This document shows positions 11,473 through 18,855 of a stretch of DNA of 64,000 nt, piece after piece. Position numbers and translations under genes: made by a program. Below the pieces are notes generated by a model. That model did not search any database, was not told the DNA's origin, and worked only from the letters and a program-made list of their open reading frames with translations. The stretch comes from Paenibacillus marchantiophytorum. Its GTDB lineage: Bacteria > Bacillota > Bacilli > Paenibacillales > NBRC-103111. The stretch is taken from assembly GCF_014640555.1 (NCBI RefSeq), contig NZ_BMHE01000007.1:1-64000 (forward strand), read 5' to 3'. Numbering within the stretch: the stretch's first letter is position 1; each line of letters begins with the position of its first letter.

Positions 11473-11496
11473 ATCATAGCACGTCATCCAACAGTT
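11473..11496 (-). promoter_or_regulatory. Probable thi operon promoter (extended -10)
   Basis: The minus strand has TGCTATGAT, an extended -10, with a weak -35 (TTTCCA) 17 bp upstream. The predicted transcript starts about 15 bp before the TPP aptamer. Confidence 0.55.
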
Positions 11497-11527
11497 GGAA
11501 ATAGAAACTTTCTATCAGTCCCTATTC

Positions 11528-11556
11528 TAGTCACAGGCTCCGATTCCTCCTATAAT
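11528..11556 (+). promoter_or_regulatory. Probable promoter of the BASS transporter gene
   Basis: TAGTCA, 17 bp, then a perfect TATAAT at 11551, about 50 bp before the ATG at 11608. Confidence 0.6.
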
Positions 11557-11607
11557 AGGGAGAATGAATCCCCCCCTGATGAGCTACACGAAAGGATGTT
11601 CACCTAG

Positions 11608-12579
11608 ATGCTGTTGCAATTCAATCGTCAGTTGGAAAAGATTTTGCCTCTTATTACACCCATCAGTGTTCTTATCGGCGTTCTTTTGGGCAGTCATTTA
11701 TCCGGCTTCACTTTTTTATCTCCTTGGCTGTTTGCCTTCATGACTTTCTCTGGCAGTATTAGCTCCAGCTTCAAAGAGTTTGTCAAAGTAGTCGTTCAAC
11801 CGCTGCCGCTCATCACCACACTGCTGATCCTGCATGTCGGAATGCCGCTCATTGCTTTGGGACTTGGACATGCCGTTTATAGTCATGAACCTTTGACGAT
11901 CACGGGTCTTATTCTGGCAGCAGCGATACCTACGGGTATCACCAGTTTTGTCTGGGTTGCGATTTATCGCGGCAATATCGTACTGACGTTGTCTATTATT
12001 TTAATGGATACGATTCTTTCCCCGTTTGTCGTGCCTTACACCTTATCAGCTTTGGTGGGAACGAAAGTCCAGCTGGACTCTTTGGCCATGATGAAAGGTC
12101 TCTTCTTCATGATCGTAGTCCCGTCTTTAATCGGGATGCTGTTAAACCAATGGACGAAGGGGCAGATCAAAGAAAAATGGAGCGGACGTCTCGGCCCCTT
12201 CTCCAAAATAACGATGGGGATCGTTGTCGCTATCAACAGCTCAGTGATCGCCCCCTACTTGCGTGATTTCGATGCTGAACTGCTAGGCTTAGCCGGTCTC
12301 GTTCTGCTTATAGCTTCGCTCGGCTACATGCTGGGATGGCTGATTGCCTGGCTGATGCGATGGGATCAGGATGTTGTCGTTGCACTCACTTTCAACAGTG
12401 GCATGCGTAATATCAGTGCGGGCGCCGTGCTCGCCGTTGCTTATTTCCCGCCTCCTGTGGCGATTCCCGTTGTGCTTGGGATGCTGTTTCAGCAATCATT
12501 GGCTTCACTTTTCGGCTATTTATTGAATCGACGGTATGCTTTGAAGAAGCCTTCATCTAACGTAGAGGTACGTGTATAA
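11608..12579 (+). CDS. Bile acid:sodium symporter (BASS) family transporter
   Basis: This 323-residue integral membrane protein has about nine to ten hydrophobic helices and no signal peptide. It follows the BASS/SBF pattern: an early FMTFSGSISSSFKEF segment (the family's M.. motif after helix 2), AAAIPTGITSFVWVAIYRGN (unwound crossover helix), and a second repeat with VALTFNSGMRNISAGAVLA containing the GMRN crossover motif. Family members carry organic anions with sodium; some bacterial members carry pantoate or other small acids. It is divergent from the thi riboswitch and lies outside its transcript, so a thiamine role is only possible by adjacency. The substrate is unknown. Bases 12580-12825 downstream hold nothing recognised. 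Confidence 0.8.
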   Translation: MLLQFNRQLEKILPLITPISVLIGVLLGSHLSGFTFLSPWLFAFMTFSGSISSSFKEFVKVVVQPLPLITTLLILHVGMPLIALGLGHAVYSHEPLTITGLILAAAIPTGITSFVWVAIYRGNIVLTLSIILMDTILSPFVVPYTLSALVGTKVQLDSLAMMKGLFFMIVVPSLIGMLLNQWTKGQIKEKWSGRLGPFSKITMGIVVAINSSVIAPYLRDFDAELLGLAGLVLLIASLGYMLGWLIAWLMRWDQDVVVALTFNSGMRNISAGAVLAVAYFPPPVAIPVVLGMLFQQSLASLFGYLLNRRYALKKPSSNVEVRV

Positions 12580-12825
12580 AAAAATACCAGCCATAGATTG
12601 TACGCGCTTGCTGATGCCCAAACCATCACGATATCCCGAGGAACACACTCATTTTCATTATCAAAGGTGCTGGAGTCGGTGAAACCCCCGATCGCTTACT
12701 GTCCCTTTTTTCCGCAAATACCCTTCTTCTTCCAGTTGGAGCGGTGGCACTGAAATTATACAGTCGGGATCATCAGCCGCTTCAGTACAGCCGGTTTCGC
12801 TTTAATGCCTACACAGAGGGGCAAA

Positions 12826-13018
12826 CCTAGATGGAGGGAACTCTGGTAAGCTATTTAGGCAAATATCAGCGATACTGGGGCATTAGCGGAACTACAGGGT
12901 CTTATTTCTATGAAAAGCGCTGAATTTCGCTTGAAACAGCAAAATAGCGCACTGTAGTTCCCTTTAGCCCCCGATAATAACACTTTTTGCTGGAATAGCA
13001 TCCTGTAGTTCCCTTACC
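12826..13018 (+). repeat. Dispersed intergenic element A, copy 3
   Basis: The order is GGGAACTCTGGTAAGCTATTT, GCGGAACTACAGGGTCTTAT, AATAGCGCACTGTAGTTCCC, AATAGCATCCTGTAGTTCCC. The 5' hairpin segment seen in copies 2 and 5 is degraded. It lies between the BASS gene and the terminator at 13064. Confidence 0.88.
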
Positions 13019-13063
13019 TCCTCGCGAGGCAGTTGGGCTACTCCGCGTTCACTTCAAAATATT

Positions 13064-13115
13064 GAAAAAAGGGCAGTGCAAAAGGTTAAATTGACCTTTG
13101 CGACTGCCCTTTTTG
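13064..13115 (-). terminator. Bidirectional intrinsic terminator
   Basis: AAAAAGGGCAGT...GACTGCCCTTTTT forms an outer stem around an inner GCAAAGGT-type stem, with T tracts on both strands. It closes the long minus-strand cluster ending at 13151. Confidence 0.92.
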
Positions 13116-13150
13116 ATGTTCCTCGTCTTGCTGAACGGAAGGAAACCTTA

Positions 13151-13669
13151 CTACCTCAACGCCTGAATAACCTGCTCTGCATCAGCTTCACCGCTGGCTA
13201 CCAACTCCACATGCTCTGCAAACATATCGCACATATAGACGAACAAGCTAAGAATTTCCAGCACTTCTTCGCTTTCGAAGGTGCTTGTTGCTGGAATGCT
13301 GTACACATAGCGGTAGTGCAGTTCATTTTGTTCATTGATGCCGAAATGGCCGATCGGGAGTCTTGTATTGATTTCCAGCAGAACAGATCCGACTTCCCCA
13401 CGTTTGCCCTCTTCCAGATGAAAGGGCAAAGTGCTATAAATTTGCAATAATTGAATGGCGCCGATTTCTTCATCATTTAACGGCAAAAAGCTAAAGTGAA
13501 GGAAACGTTCACGGCCTTTCTTGTCTTCTTGGAAGCCAGCCATCAAAACGTGAAGCGGAATCGCCTCCGATTTTTCCAATAAATTCGTGGCTAGTCCGGT
13601 TTCATCCAATATATCTTTCAGCAATCCTAATTGCGCCAAGTGACGTGCATGTACAAGGTCAGGCAGCAT
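13151..13669 (-). CDS. YbjN-like / secretion-chaperone-fold protein
   Basis: This acidic 172-residue soluble protein is the last gene of the long minus-strand cluster. It has no signal peptide or membrane segment. The alternation FLHFSFLPLNDEE, LLQIYSTLPF, SVLLEINTRLPIGHFGIN, LHYRYVYSIP, followed by a C-terminal helix (EEVLEILSLFVYMCDMFAEHVELVASG), matches the YbjN/type-III-chaperone-like fold, which elsewhere binds partner proteins before secretion. This assignment is pattern-based. The start ATG has AGGAG upstream and lies 15 bp after the stop of the large repeat protein. A chaperone role for that putative effector is the natural inference but is unproven. Confidence 0.6.
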   Translation of the reverse strand: MLPDLVHARHLAQLGLLKDILDETGLATNLLEKSEAIPLHVLMAGFQEDKKGRERFLHFSFLPLNDEEIGAIQLLQIYSTLPFHLEEGKRGEVGSVLLEINTRLPIGHFGINEQNELHYRYVYSIPATSTFESEEVLEILSLFVYMCDMFAEHVELVASGEADAEQVIQALR

Positions 13670-13683
13670 CTAATTCACTTCTC

Positions 13684-15633
13684 CTATTCTCGTTTAGCCA
13701 TAGCATCAACAAGGAATTTTCTCAGTTCAGGCAAATCTGTTTTATATTTATCCAGTTGAAGCGTACTTACACCCGCAGCCTCGATAAATCGGTCAACATT
13801 GATATACGCATCTGGTGTTGCACTCGTTCTGGCAGGCAGCTTGTGGATCATGTCGAGGATTAACTCAGCATCTTGGACCCGCTTGGCATGCTTCTTCTCC
13901 GTTGACTTGTCCGCGTTAAAGACAGCCTTGGTAATGCCCCATGCGTCTGCTTTGGCCGCTCGATCGCGCCCTGCCTGTTTCAAGGAACGAACCACCGGCA
14001 TGGCCGCGCCAACGCCTGACGCCACAATTTTCAGTGGTGTTCCTACTTGCGCCCCGACACCTGTCAATGTCGCGATATCTGCCGCAATCTTAGTCAACTC
14101 GAGTCCGATTTGCAAGCCTCCGCGCGTGGTGCGCTTCACGTTAATCTTCTTCATCTCTTTGGCTAGCTCATACTGGGTAATTTCATCGAGTTCGATCTGG
14201 GCATCTGCAGATTCTTGCGCACTGCCATTCGCTATCTTGTCGCGAAGGGTTTGCTTATGCAAGTCCATTTTCACTTTATCGACACCAGCATTCCCACCGA
14301 ACCAGCGCTTGGCCTTGATGTAGGAAGCATTCGCATGCTTGCCTTTGAACTCGCGCTTCAACGTCGTCATAGCTGATCGATTCAGCCCCGCTTTGATCAC
14401 ATCAACGGTTTTAATAGCTATTTTCACACCGCTTACTGCGATACTAACACCAGGAATAACCGAGGTCAAACTACCTGCGCCGGTCTCCATGATTTCCATT
14501 ATGCCTTTAGCCACTTTGAGGCTGGAGTGCGCCGCCGAAATGGCGTTGCTGACAATCTCAATGGCGCCTTTGGATTTTTCTCCCTTGTCCAAGCCGCCAT
14601 TTTTGCTATGTTTGTCGTACAGATCGTAAATGCCTTTAACGGCCATAATGGTGCTCTTAACCGCAGAAATGGCTTCGCCGACAGTCCCCGCATAATCACT
14701 TACAGCCGAAGACGCTCCGACCCCATCCACTTGCCCGGAGGATTTCGCAGCTTTATCGACAAGCCCGGCTGATCCGCTGACCATTTTACCTGTGGATTCA
14801 ATCATGGATGATCCTGTTGCCGCATAATTCCAGTTCTTGTTATGCACAGTTCTGCTGCTATCTCCAGAAACCTCCATTGTTTCTCGAATAGCGTTCAAAA
14901 TTTGAAAAGGACCTGCTACCAAATCAGCGGTTGCGGCTACTGCACCAAAGGAGGCTGCCTGCTGTCCTGTAGCGGCGTCACTGGTTGTATCATAAGAGTC
15001 TTTCAGGTCATCGGCCCTCGCGCCGAAGCTGTCACTGAACGTGGAAACGGCTCCACCCTGCGCATCAGTGACACTGCTGGCCGTATCTGGCGCATCCAAT
15101 GTCCCGTATACCGGACGAGGCGCTGGCACTGCCACAGGTGCCGGTGTTCCTGGCGCTGGCGTTCCTGGGACCACTTGCGCTCCCGGCGCTGGTGTGCCTG
15201 GAACCACTTGCGCTCCCGGCGCTGGCGTCCCTGGAACCACTTGCGCTCCCGGCGCTGGCGTCCCTGGAACAACCTGCGCTCCTGGCGCTGGCGTGCCTGG
15301 AACAACCTGCGCTCCTGGCGCTGGCGTGCCTGGGACCACTTGCGCACCTGGCGCTGGCGTGCCAGGTGCGCAAGTGGTCCCAGGCGCTGGTGTTTGAACC
15401 GCAGCTGGGACCGGTATGGCCTGCTGAGTAGCTGTGGTGTTCCTTTGAATCAACTGATTCGTATAGGCTTGTGTTGCTCGATTGCCCGCCGTACGCTGCA
15501 TCTGCATGAAAAAATCCATTGCCATAGGTGACACTTGAGGTGCTGTGCTGCTGGTTTGAGCGGCTTGCGATTGGGCGGCCCGTTGATGAGATGGACTGGC
15601 TGATCTAGACTGGAGCTGCTTTCCTTGTGGCAT
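13684..15633 (-). CDS. Large repeat-containing putative effector of the DUF4157 locus
   Basis: This 649-residue protein has no recognised enzymatic domain. Residues 1-75 are Gln/Ser/Ala-rich and contain MQRTAGNRA (about 45-53), closely resembling IQQTIGNKA in the adjacent DUF4157 protein; such motifs are common at the N-terminus of proteins in contractile-injection loci. Residues about 85-170 are a Pro/Gly linker with six GAQVVPGTPAP units. The remainder (about 180-649) is mostly helical, with several Gly/Ala-rich amphipathic or hydrophobic stretches (for example around GSLTSVIPGVSIAVSGVKI and IATLTGVGAQVGTPLKIV) separated by basic segments. These could insert in membranes. The start overlaps the DUF4157 stop by one base (TAATG), so the two are translationally coupled. 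An effector or toxin role is inferred from context only. Confidence 0.6.
   Translation of the reverse strand: MPQGKQLQSRSASPSHQRAAQSQAAQTSSTAPQVSPMAMDFFMQMQRTAGNRATQAYTNQLIQRNTTATQQAIPVPAAVQTPAPGTTCAPGTPAPGAQVVPGTPAPGAQVVPGTPAPGAQVVPGTPAPGAQVVPGTPAPGAQVVPGTPAPGAQVVPGTPAPGTPAPVAVPAPRPVYGTLDAPDTASSVTDAQGGAVSTFSDSFGARADDLKDSYDTTSDAATGQQAASFGAVAATADLVAGPFQILNAIRETMEVSGDSSRTVHNKNWNYAATGSSMIESTGKMVSGSAGLVDKAAKSSGQVDGVGASSAVSDYAGTVGEAISAVKSTIMAVKGIYDLYDKHSKNGGLDKGEKSKGAIEIVSNAISAAHSSLKVAKGIMEIMETGAGSLTSVIPGVSIAVSGVKIAIKTVDVIKAGLNRSAMTTLKREFKGKHANASYIKAKRWFGGNAGVDKVKMDLHKQTLRDKIANGSAQESADAQIELDEITQYELAKEMKKINVKRTTRGGLQIGLELTKIAADIATLTGVGAQVGTPLKIVASGVGAAMPVVRSLKQAGRDRAAKADAWGITKAVFNADKSTEKKHAKRVQDAELILDMIHKLPARTSATPDAYINVDRFIEAAGVSTLQLDKYKTDLPELRKFLVDAMAKRE
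15164..15381 (-). repeat. 33-bp coding minisatellite with a perfect 21-bp inverted repeat
   Basis: About six 33-bp units encode GAQVVPGTPAP inside the large putative effector. At the N-terminal end, bases 15332-15352 and 15361-15381 are perfect reverse complements over 21 bp with an 8-base spacer. One piece of the repeat has been copied in inverted orientation and still reads in frame, as APGTTCAPG. Confidence 0.92.
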
Positions 15634-16535
15634 TATTGACCGCCTCGCTGCTGAACGACATGCGTCAATTCATGCCCTAGCAATTCCTGACCCTGATGGG
15701 TGTCTGGATTGTAGCGTCCCTCACGGAAAAAGATATCGTTCCCCGTAGCGAATGCCTCCGCCCCCAAAGAAGCGCTAAGCTTCGTAGATTCTGAATCATT
15801 ATGTATATTAACGTTGCTGAAATCCTTGTTAAAAGCGGATTCCATCTTCGCCTGAATACTGCCATCCATTTTGCTGCCGTTGCCTTGCTTGGACTTAATC
15901 TGAGATTCGATAGAGTCATCTACCCCTTCGTCCTCGCCGCCCTTCCGCTGGATCGAATCTGTCGACGGCTTCATCTGCAGCTCTTCCTCTTCAGACTCCG
16001 ACCGCTGGATCGAATCCATTGACGGCTTCATCTGCAGCTCTTCCTCCTCGGACTCCGTCCGCTGGATCGAATCCGTCGACGGCTTCATCTGCAGTTCTTC
16101 CTCTTCGGACTCCGTCCGCTGGATCGAATCTGTCGACGGCTTCATCTGCAGCTCTTCCTCTTCGGACTCCGACGACTCCATCCGCTGGATCGAATCCAAG
16201 GAAGGCTTCATCTGCAGCTCTTCTTCCTCTGAGCCCTCGCCTTCGCTCTCCATGCGCTGCACATCCGGTTTAGGGGAACCGCTGCTTTCGGAGGCAGCAA
16301 TACGATCAGCTACTTGTTTGCCAACTTGGTCCGCTTCTTGCTCATAGGCGTCACCGACAGGACCTACGGTCAGCTTGGTTTGGACAGACAGCATACTGCA
16401 CACTGCTTTATTGCCGATCGTCTGCTGTATATTCATAAGATCCTGCGATTGCCCCTGTGAATTGCTCTTGGAACGATGATTGTTTTGCAGAGAAGTATCT
16501 TGGTGCCTGCTGATGCGTGATTGGTGCATTGGCAT
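15633..16535 (-). CDS. DUF4157 domain protein with HELTH metallopeptidase-like motif
   Basis: This 300-residue protein has a Gln/Ser/basic N-terminus containing QQTIGNKA (about 37-44) and GDAYEQEADQVGKQVADRI (about 60-80), both typical of DUF4157 proteins. A middle region (about 95-205) has five copies of ESEEEELQMKPSTDSIQR-like units. The C-terminal DUF4157 domain (about 225-300) contains MESAFNKDFSNVNIHND, EAFATGNDIFFREG and ends in LLGHELTHVVQQRGGQ. HELTH is an HExxH zinc-binding pattern at residues 288-292. DUF4157 is recurrent in extracellular contractile injection system loci, where members may act as effectors or processing peptidases; activity here is inferred. The domain stops about 8 residues after HExxH, so any third zinc ligand is unclear. 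The gene is preceded by a 101-bp gap and GGAGGG. Confidence 0.85.
   Translation of the reverse strand: MPMHQSRISRHQDTSLQNNHRSKSNSQGQSQDLMNIQQTIGNKAVCSMLSVQTKLTVGPVGDAYEQEADQVGKQVADRIAASESSGSPKPDVQRMESEGEGSEEEELQMKPSLDSIQRMESSESEEEELQMKPSTDSIQRTESEEEELQMKPSTDSIQRTESEEEELQMKPSMDSIQRSESEEEELQMKPSTDSIQRKGGEDEGVDDSIESQIKSKQGNGSKMDGSIQAKMESAFNKDFSNVNIHNDSESTKLSASLGAEAFATGNDIFFREGRYNPDTHQGQELLGHELTHVVQQRGGQ
15950..16225 (-). repeat. 57-bp coding repeats in the DUF4157 gene
   Basis: Units encoding EEEELQMKPSTDSIQR recur at 57-bp spacing (starts near 15964, 16021, 16078, 16135), with a fifth, longer unit near 16201. DNA identity among the central units is near complete, suggesting recent expansion. 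Confidence 0.9.
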
Positions 16536-16636
16536 ATGAACCCTCCTATTTGTATTGGCTTGCGCTCCTTTACATATCCGTGTCTAAGCGCATGGAGTCT
16601 ATAATTTCACTATATCATAGCTGGCTAAGTTTGAGG

Positions 16637-18022
16637 CTACATTTCAGATGGTTTTCGATCAACGATCAGCACAGCGATATCATCAGACTGAATCGCCCCA
16701 TTGGTGAAGTGATCTACATCTTCAACCATACGCTCTAATAAGCAGGTTTGAGGGCTTGCCTGCTCTTTTGCCAATAACTGCTGAAGACGTGCGAAGCCAT
16801 ATTGTTCGAGCTGACGATTCTCCGCTTCGGTAATCCCATCCGTATACAGGACTAACCGATCGCCAAGCGCTAATGTGACTTCATTGTCCCTGTATTCCAT
16901 GTCCTCCATCACACCTAATGGAAGGCCTTTCTTCCCTTTCAGCTGCTCTACGTCCCCGGCCTGCCGCATTAGATATGGCGGGCAATGACCGCCATCACTA
17001 TAAAGCAATTGTCCAGTACCTACGTCCAGCAAGCCGCAAAATATGGTCGCAAACATCGAGGAATCATCCTTGTACAACTCCCTATTCACGGCCGTTAAGA
17101 GCTCTCCAGGCGTCATCTCGGCGGTCATCTTCCCTTTCAGCAGGGTCATGGTTACAGCCATGAATAATGCCGCTGGAATCCCTTTGTCCGAGACATCTCC
17201 GAGTATGAAAAACAAGCGATTGTCATCGATGGGGAAATAGTCATAGAAGTCTCCGCCAACTTCTCGAGCCGGACGAATGACAGCCTGCGCTTGCGCTGTG
17301 GCAGCTAGACTTTCAGCGGGCACGCCTGAGACTGCCAAGCTTCGGCGAGGCAGGAAGCCCATCTGAATCTCCGTAGCAATGCGCAGCTCGCTTTCCATTC
17401 GTTCTTTGGTCGCTGTCGTCTTCTCGAGCGCATCGTACAGCATGGCGTTCTCTAGCGAAGCCGCAATCGGCGAGGCAATGGATTCCAAGAGCTGCAGATC
17501 GCGTTCTGAGAAATGGGCGCCATCCCGTTTATTGAGCACCTGCAGGACGCCGATGATTTTCCCTTTGCTGATCAGCGGAACGCACAGCATACTGCGCGTG
17601 GGATAATCAACACGCTTGGCTACCTTGGACGACCAGCGCTCATCCTGCGCCGCATCGTCAATCTTGACCGACTGGCCCGTCTGAGCCACCCAGCCTGCGA
17701 TGCCTTCCCCGATTTTCAGGCGAATTTCCCGCACTTCATCGCCCTTGGTTCCGAGCGCAAGATCGAAGAACAGTTCCCCCTTCTCCTCATCGACCAGAAT
17801 AACGGACGAAGCTTCCGCATTCATGATGCGAGACGAAGTCTCCATGATTTTGACAAGCAGATCCTGTTTGTGGATCGTCGAGTTCACTTCCAAACTAACA
17901 TCGAACAGCTGCATCGTTCGCCCAAGCTCCAACTCAGCTGAATTGCGTTTGCGCTCGCTTCGCTGCCAGCCTGCAACAACCGCCAGACAAATAAGCAGAA
18001 GCACACCAGCGACTATATTCAT
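16637..18022 (-). CDS. GAF - PP2C (SpoIIE/RsbU-type) phosphatase
   Basis: This 461-residue protein has a single N-terminal membrane helix (about 2-20, IVAGVLLLICLAVVAGW), a coiled linker, a GAF sensor (about 45-190) and a PP2C/SpoIIE phosphatase (about 230-460). The phosphatase keeps EVGGDFYDYF, FILGDVSDKGIPAALFM, LLYSDGGHCPP, VLYTDGITEAEN and QSDDIAVLIV, which carry the acidic metal ligands, so it should be active. Such phosphatases dephosphorylate STAS-domain antagonists; a STAS gene lies 24 bp upstream and an RsbW-like kinase before that. The ATG has AGAGGAGG. Together these three genes form a partner switch. The GAF ligand is unknown. Confidence 0.92.
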   Translation of the reverse strand: MNIVAGVLLLICLAVVAGWQRSERKRNSAELELGRTMQLFDVSLEVNSTIHKQDLLVKIMETSSRIMNAEASSVILVDEEKGELFFDLALGTKGDEVREIRLKIGEGIAGWVAQTGQSVKIDDAAQDERWSSKVAKRVDYPTRSMLCVPLISKGKIIGVLQVLNKRDGAHFSERDLQLLESIASPIAASLENAMLYDALEKTTATKERMESELRIATEIQMGFLPRRSLAVSGVPAESLAATAQAQAVIRPAREVGGDFYDYFPIDDNRLFFILGDVSDKGIPAALFMAVTMTLLKGKMTAEMTPGELLTAVNRELYKDDSSMFATIFCGLLDVGTGQLLYSDGGHCPPYLMRQAGDVEQLKGKKGLPLGVMEDMEYRDNEVTLALGDRLVLYTDGITEAENRQLEQYGFARLQQLLAKEQASPQTCLLERMVEDVDHFTNGAIQSDDIAVLIVDRKPSEM

Positions 18023-18046
18023 TCAGCGTGCCTCCTCTGTGTACAG

Positions 18047-18382
18047 CTATGCAATGGCTTGAACCGCTTCTTCTTGGGTTTCATAAATCGCAAAGATCGC
18101 GCTGAACCCTGACATATCAAAGACATCCTTCACATGTTCATTCATGCTCGCCAGCGCCAGCTTGCCCTGAATGACTTTAATCATTTTGGCCGCTACCAGC
18201 AAGCTTCTTAGACCTGCACTGCTGACATACTCAAGTCCTTGCAGATTGAATACGAACTTCCCGTTCCCTTGCTCTACAAGCTTCATAAAAGCCGACTCCA
18301 GTCCCCCCGACGTATTCGCATCCAAACGGCCGTTTAAGCCGAGAAGAATCGTAGCCCCTTGCAATTGCTCTGTAATATTCAT
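18047..18382 (-). CDS. STAS domain anti-sigma factor antagonist (RsbV/SpoIIAA-like)
   Basis: This 111-residue single STAS domain reads ATILLGLNGRLDANTSGGLESA, then FVFNLQGLEYVSSAGLRSLL. The YVSSAGLR motif holds the Ser that the partner kinase phosphorylates in RsbV/SpoIIAA. When dephosphorylated it should bind and sequester the RsbW-like protein. The start ATG overlaps the stop of that kinase gene by 4 bp and has AGGAGGAGGG, so expression is tightly coupled. The PP2C phosphatase follows. No sigma factor gene is nearby, so the released target is unknown; it may be a protein of this locus or an unlinked sigma factor. Confidence 0.93.
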   Translation of the reverse strand: MNITEQLQGATILLGLNGRLDANTSGGLESAFMKLVEQGNGKFVFNLQGLEYVSSAGLRSLLVAAKMIKVIQGKLALASMNEHVKDVFDMSGFSAIFAIYETQEEAVQAIA

Positions 18383-18816
18383 AAGATTCCCTCCTCCTGA
18401 ACACGTCGTTTCACCATCATAAGTACATTTTCATTGTTCAATCGTTCATAGCGGATGTCATCCATCACTTGTCTCACAAAGTGGATGCCCAGGCCTCCGA
18501 TACCGCGTTCGTCAACGCTCAAATCGATACACGGCGCGGACTTCAGCAAAGGGTTGAAAGGGATGCCGCGATCCGTAAGGCGGAGTTCCCAACCATCAGA
18601 AACTACCTCAATATCGATTCGTATCGCTTGGTCTACAAGCACATCCTCTGGATACCCATAGAGAATAATGTTCGTTACCAGCTCGTCGCAGACCAAATTC
18701 ACGCGATACAAGGTCATTTCATCAAGTTGCAATGTTCTTGATGCGTCTTGCAAGAATGCGCCTAACCGCTGCAGTTCCTTCAGATCATTGCTCAGCATGA
18801 TACTCTCGACGGTCAC
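18379..18816 (-). CDS. RsbW-like serine kinase / anti-sigma factor (HATPase)
   Basis: This 145-residue GHKL ATPase has the N-box in NLVCDELVTNIILYGYP, the G1 box in LRLTDRGIPFNPL and the G2 box in GIGGLGIHFVRQVMD. It lacks other domains, as in RsbW and SpoIIAB. It should phosphorylate the STAS protein encoded next and bind a downstream target. The start chosen is the GTG at 18816 with AAGGGGCG about 9 bases upstream; the open frame continues to a TTG at 18849 that has no ribosome site. It follows the Npt-HEAT-cNMP gene by about 40 bp with this start. Confidence 0.9.
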   Translation of the reverse strand: MTVESIMLSNDLKELQRLGAFLQDASRTLQLDEMTLYRVNLVCDELVTNIILYGYPEDVLVDQAIRIDIEVVSDGWELRLTDRGIPFNPLLKSAPCIDLSVDERGIGGLGIHFVRQVMDDIRYERLNNENVLMMVKRRVQEEGIL

Positions 18817-18855
18817 GATATTCGCCCCTTTGCAGATAGTTATCGCCAACTGAAC

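Noticed and set aside
11570..11600. A CTGATGA...CGAAA pair upstream of the BASS gene suggestive of a hammerhead ribozyme core
   Set aside because: Stem II would be only one base pair (G-CTACA-C) and the flanking strands do not form continuous stems I and III, so it is most likely chance.
15003..15531. Long antisense open frames (up to 229 codons) opposite the effector linker
   Set aside because: They arise from the Pro/Gly repeat and the inverted unit; there is no start context and the sense gene is well supported.
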